Source: an uncultured Flavobacteriaceae bacterium
GTDB lineage: Bacteria > Bacteroidota > Bacteroidia > Flavobacteriales > Flavobacteriaceae
DNA length: 64,000 nt
NCBI GenBank assembly: GCA_947494715.1
Contig: CANLWG010000012.1
Span: forward strand, 1-64,000
Reading direction: 5' to 3'
The notes beneath the pieces were generated by a model. That model saw nothing but the letters and a program-made list of their open reading frames with translations, made no database searches and was not told where the DNA came from. This document shows, one piece after another, positions 62,640-64,000 of the stretch. The first letter of the stretch is position 1; the number at the start of each line of letters is the position of its first letter. A program made the translations under genes and the position numbers.

Positions 62640-64000
62640 TCAGTTATCGCTGGTTAGGTATAAATAACCGGACTGTTGAACGGTACGCGGTTCACCTCTG
62701 CCTGTAAATTCATACTGTAAAATGTAGAAATAGGTTCCGGTGGGCAGTTTTTTATTTCCGGCAATAGTTAGCCTACCTTCGGAATACCCTTTGAATACCT
62801 TATTCTGGTTATCATATCCATTTGCTTCAAACACTTTTACTCCCCAACGGTTGAATATTTCAACCTGGTTGTTGGGGAAACAATCGATACCCTCCAATAA
62901 GAAGATGTCATTTTGCCGGTTATTGTTGGCAGATACAGCATTGTATATCCTAACCGGACAGGTAAGTTGTACTGTTTGGGTATGGGAAGTTTCGTTTCCA
63001 CAATCATCCGTGGCCGTCCATGTTCGCACTATGGAGTATTCGGAACTACAATTTCCAGGTATTTCTGTTTCTGTAAAGTCAACAGTAGCCATGCCACAAT
63101 TGTCCGTGGCGGTAAGTACTGCAGCTTCAGGAATGGCATCACAATCCGCAAAACCATCCTGAGGTAAAGCTTCCACAAATACGGGGGCAGAAGTATCCTC
63201 TACCGTAATCATCTGTTCATGTACGGTTTCATTGCCACAGGCATCCGTTGCTTCCCAGGTTCTCAGAACCGTGTAGTTGCCGGAACATCCGCTATTTAAG
63301 ATTTCTTGGTTATAGGTCACCGTTGCAACACCACAATTATCCGTTGCAGTCAGTGTCTCGGCTATGGGAAGATTCGTATCACATTCCATGGTGAAATCAG
63401 TAGGAAGTGTCTCGACGAATACAGGGTCGGTGGTATCCTGTACAGCAATGGTTTGCGTATGTGTTGTGGTAAGTCCGCACTCGTCTGTTGCGGTCCATGT
63501 TCTTTCCAAGCTATAATCCGATACACAGCTCCCATCCGTTCTAGTCTCTACAAACGTCACTATGGTAGTGCCACAGTTGTCCGTAGCGGTCAAGGTCTCA
63601 GGCGCAGGTACTGAATCACACTCCACGGTAATATCTATAGGCAAGGTCCCCACGAACACAGGGTCAGTGGTATCTTGTACGGTAATGTTTTGGGTACAGT
63701 CTAATGTATTGAGCACCGTATCCTCTCCAAAGTCCCGTATACCATTGCTGTTCGTATCCTCATATTCGGTTACGGTATAGGTACGGGTAACGGCCATATT
63801 ACAATTGCCCGTATCCGGGCCATTGGCTGCAGTTATTTCAATAATACCACAGGGAATATTGCCAATGATTCCATCTGCATTACCCAAGGCCTCAAATTCT
63901 ATTTCGGTGAGGGCAGTGGCAGTAGGGATATCTTCATAACATTCCACGGTAGTGGTAGGGAAAGTAGGACAGGTGACCTCAAAGACACAACATATTGGCG
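62640..64000 (-). CDS. Repetitive adhesin with T9SS type B sorting domain (partial, runs off right edge)
   Basis: At least 450 residues; the frame remains open to the window edge, so the 5' part is missing. It has three near-identical repeats of about 80 residues (V-x-D-T-T-D-P-V-F-V...ATDNCG...RTWTATDECG), HYR-like immunoglobulin-type units rich in Thr, Asp and paired cysteines. The last ~105 residues are a gliding-motility-associated (type B) C-terminal domain (VEIFNRWGVKVFEANGYDNQ, KLPTGTYFYILQY), which targets the protein to the cell surface through T9SS. Probably a very large surface adhesin. It heads the operon with its own PorP/SprF. Confidence 0.9.
   Translation of the reverse strand, partial: PICCVFEVTCPTFPTTTVECYEDIPTATALTEIEFEALGNADGIIGNIPCGIIEITAANGPDTGNCNMAVTRTYTVTEYEDTNSNGIRDFGEDTVLNTLDCTQNITVQDTTDPVFVGTLPIDITVECDSVPAPETLTATDNCGTTIVTFVETRTDGSCVSDYSLERTWTATDECGLTTTHTQTIAVQDTTDPVFVETLPTDFTMECDTNLPIAETLTATDNCGVATVTYNQEILNSGCSGNYTVLRTWEATDACGNETVHEQMITVEDTSAPVFVEALPQDGFADCDAIPEAAVLTATDNCGMATVDFTETEIPGNCSSEYSIVRTWTATDDCGNETSHTQTVQLTCPVRIYNAVSANNNRQNDIFLLEGIDCFPNNQVEIFNRWGVKVFEANGYDNQNKVFKGYSEGRLTIAGNKKLPTGTYFYILQYEFTGRGEPRTVQQSGYLYLTSDN
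62967..63677 (-). repeat. Three tandem ~240-bp coding repeats in the adhesin
   Basis: Protein repeats of about 79-80 residues (starting at the QDTTDPVFVGTLP, QDTTDPVFVETLP and EDTSAPVFVEALP units) each contain LTATDNCG and an RTW(T/E)ATD(E/A/D)CG block. The first two start with identical residues; the third is more diverged. More copies probably lie beyond the edge. Confidence 0.85.

Noticed and set aside
62967-63677. Tandem repeats considered as a CRISPR array or mobile element
   Set aside because: The repeats are in frame within a coding sequence and encode protein domains.

Overview
The window looks like the chromosome of a marine-type member of the Flavobacteriaceae (Bacteroidota). The signs are type IX secretion (T9SS) sorting domains, PorP/SprF and PorE-like proteins, TonB-dependent receptors with carboxypeptidase-like N-terminal domains, DUF4249 lipoproteins, an ExbB/ExbD/ExbD operon, a DUF2723 membrane protein, almost no Shine-Dalgarno sequences, and promoters of the TTTG-N19-TAnnTTTG type. 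No rRNA, insertion sequence, prophage or CRISPR array was found. Two tRNA genes (Ser-GGA and Gln-TTG) are present. The right edge cuts through a large adhesin-like gene.

Layout. 1-2.5 kb: an AT-rich, minus-strand STAND-type NTPase fused to a DUF4297/Cap4-like nuclease domain, a probable anti-phage defence gene. 2.6-8.4 kb: a small outer-membrane beta-barrel gene and the 2-oxoglutarate dehydrogenase genes sucA and sucB, with an M23 peptidase gene between them. 8.4-10.8 kb: a retropepsin-like protease, TatD nuclease, type I asparaginase and tRNA-Ser. 11.2-15.2 kb: a TonB energising operon (exbB, a 4-TM protein, two exbD), a PorT-like barrel and a third exbD. 15.3-22.8 kb, minus strand: asnS-rpoN-membrane protein, an RND/MMPL exporter, and pyrH-frr. 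23-30.8 kb, plus strand: an M61 peptidase, a TonB receptor, and an ECF sigma factor with a HEAT-repeat anti-sigma factor and two DUF4097 proteins. This block separates pyrH-frr from tsf-rpsB-rpsI-rplM (30.9-34.1 kb, minus).

34.3-47 kb is accessory and surface-directed: a CBM9/DUF5916 outer-membrane protein, a lipocalin-like lipoprotein, then three DUF4249 lipoproteins, two of them followed directly by a TonB receptor. All three lipoproteins share a conserved five-cysteine cluster and both receptors carry a CxCGG motif, so these look like duplicated uptake modules for an unknown ligand. A free-standing T9SS sorting domain lies between the modules. 47-57 kb: polA, a glycosylasparaginase, cutC, a metallophosphoesterase, a thioredoxin-fold protein without its cysteines, a DUF2723 protein and tRNA-Gln. 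57.9-64 kb is a probable minus-strand operon: a T9SS type-B adhesin, PorP/SprF, a PorE-like OmpA protein, an unknown protein, a degenerate receiver-like protein and an orphan LytTR response regulator.

The strongest candidates for something new are the compact nuclease-STAND protein at the left edge, the cysteine-rich DUF4249/TonB-receptor modules, and the regulator-containing T9SS adhesin operon at the right edge.
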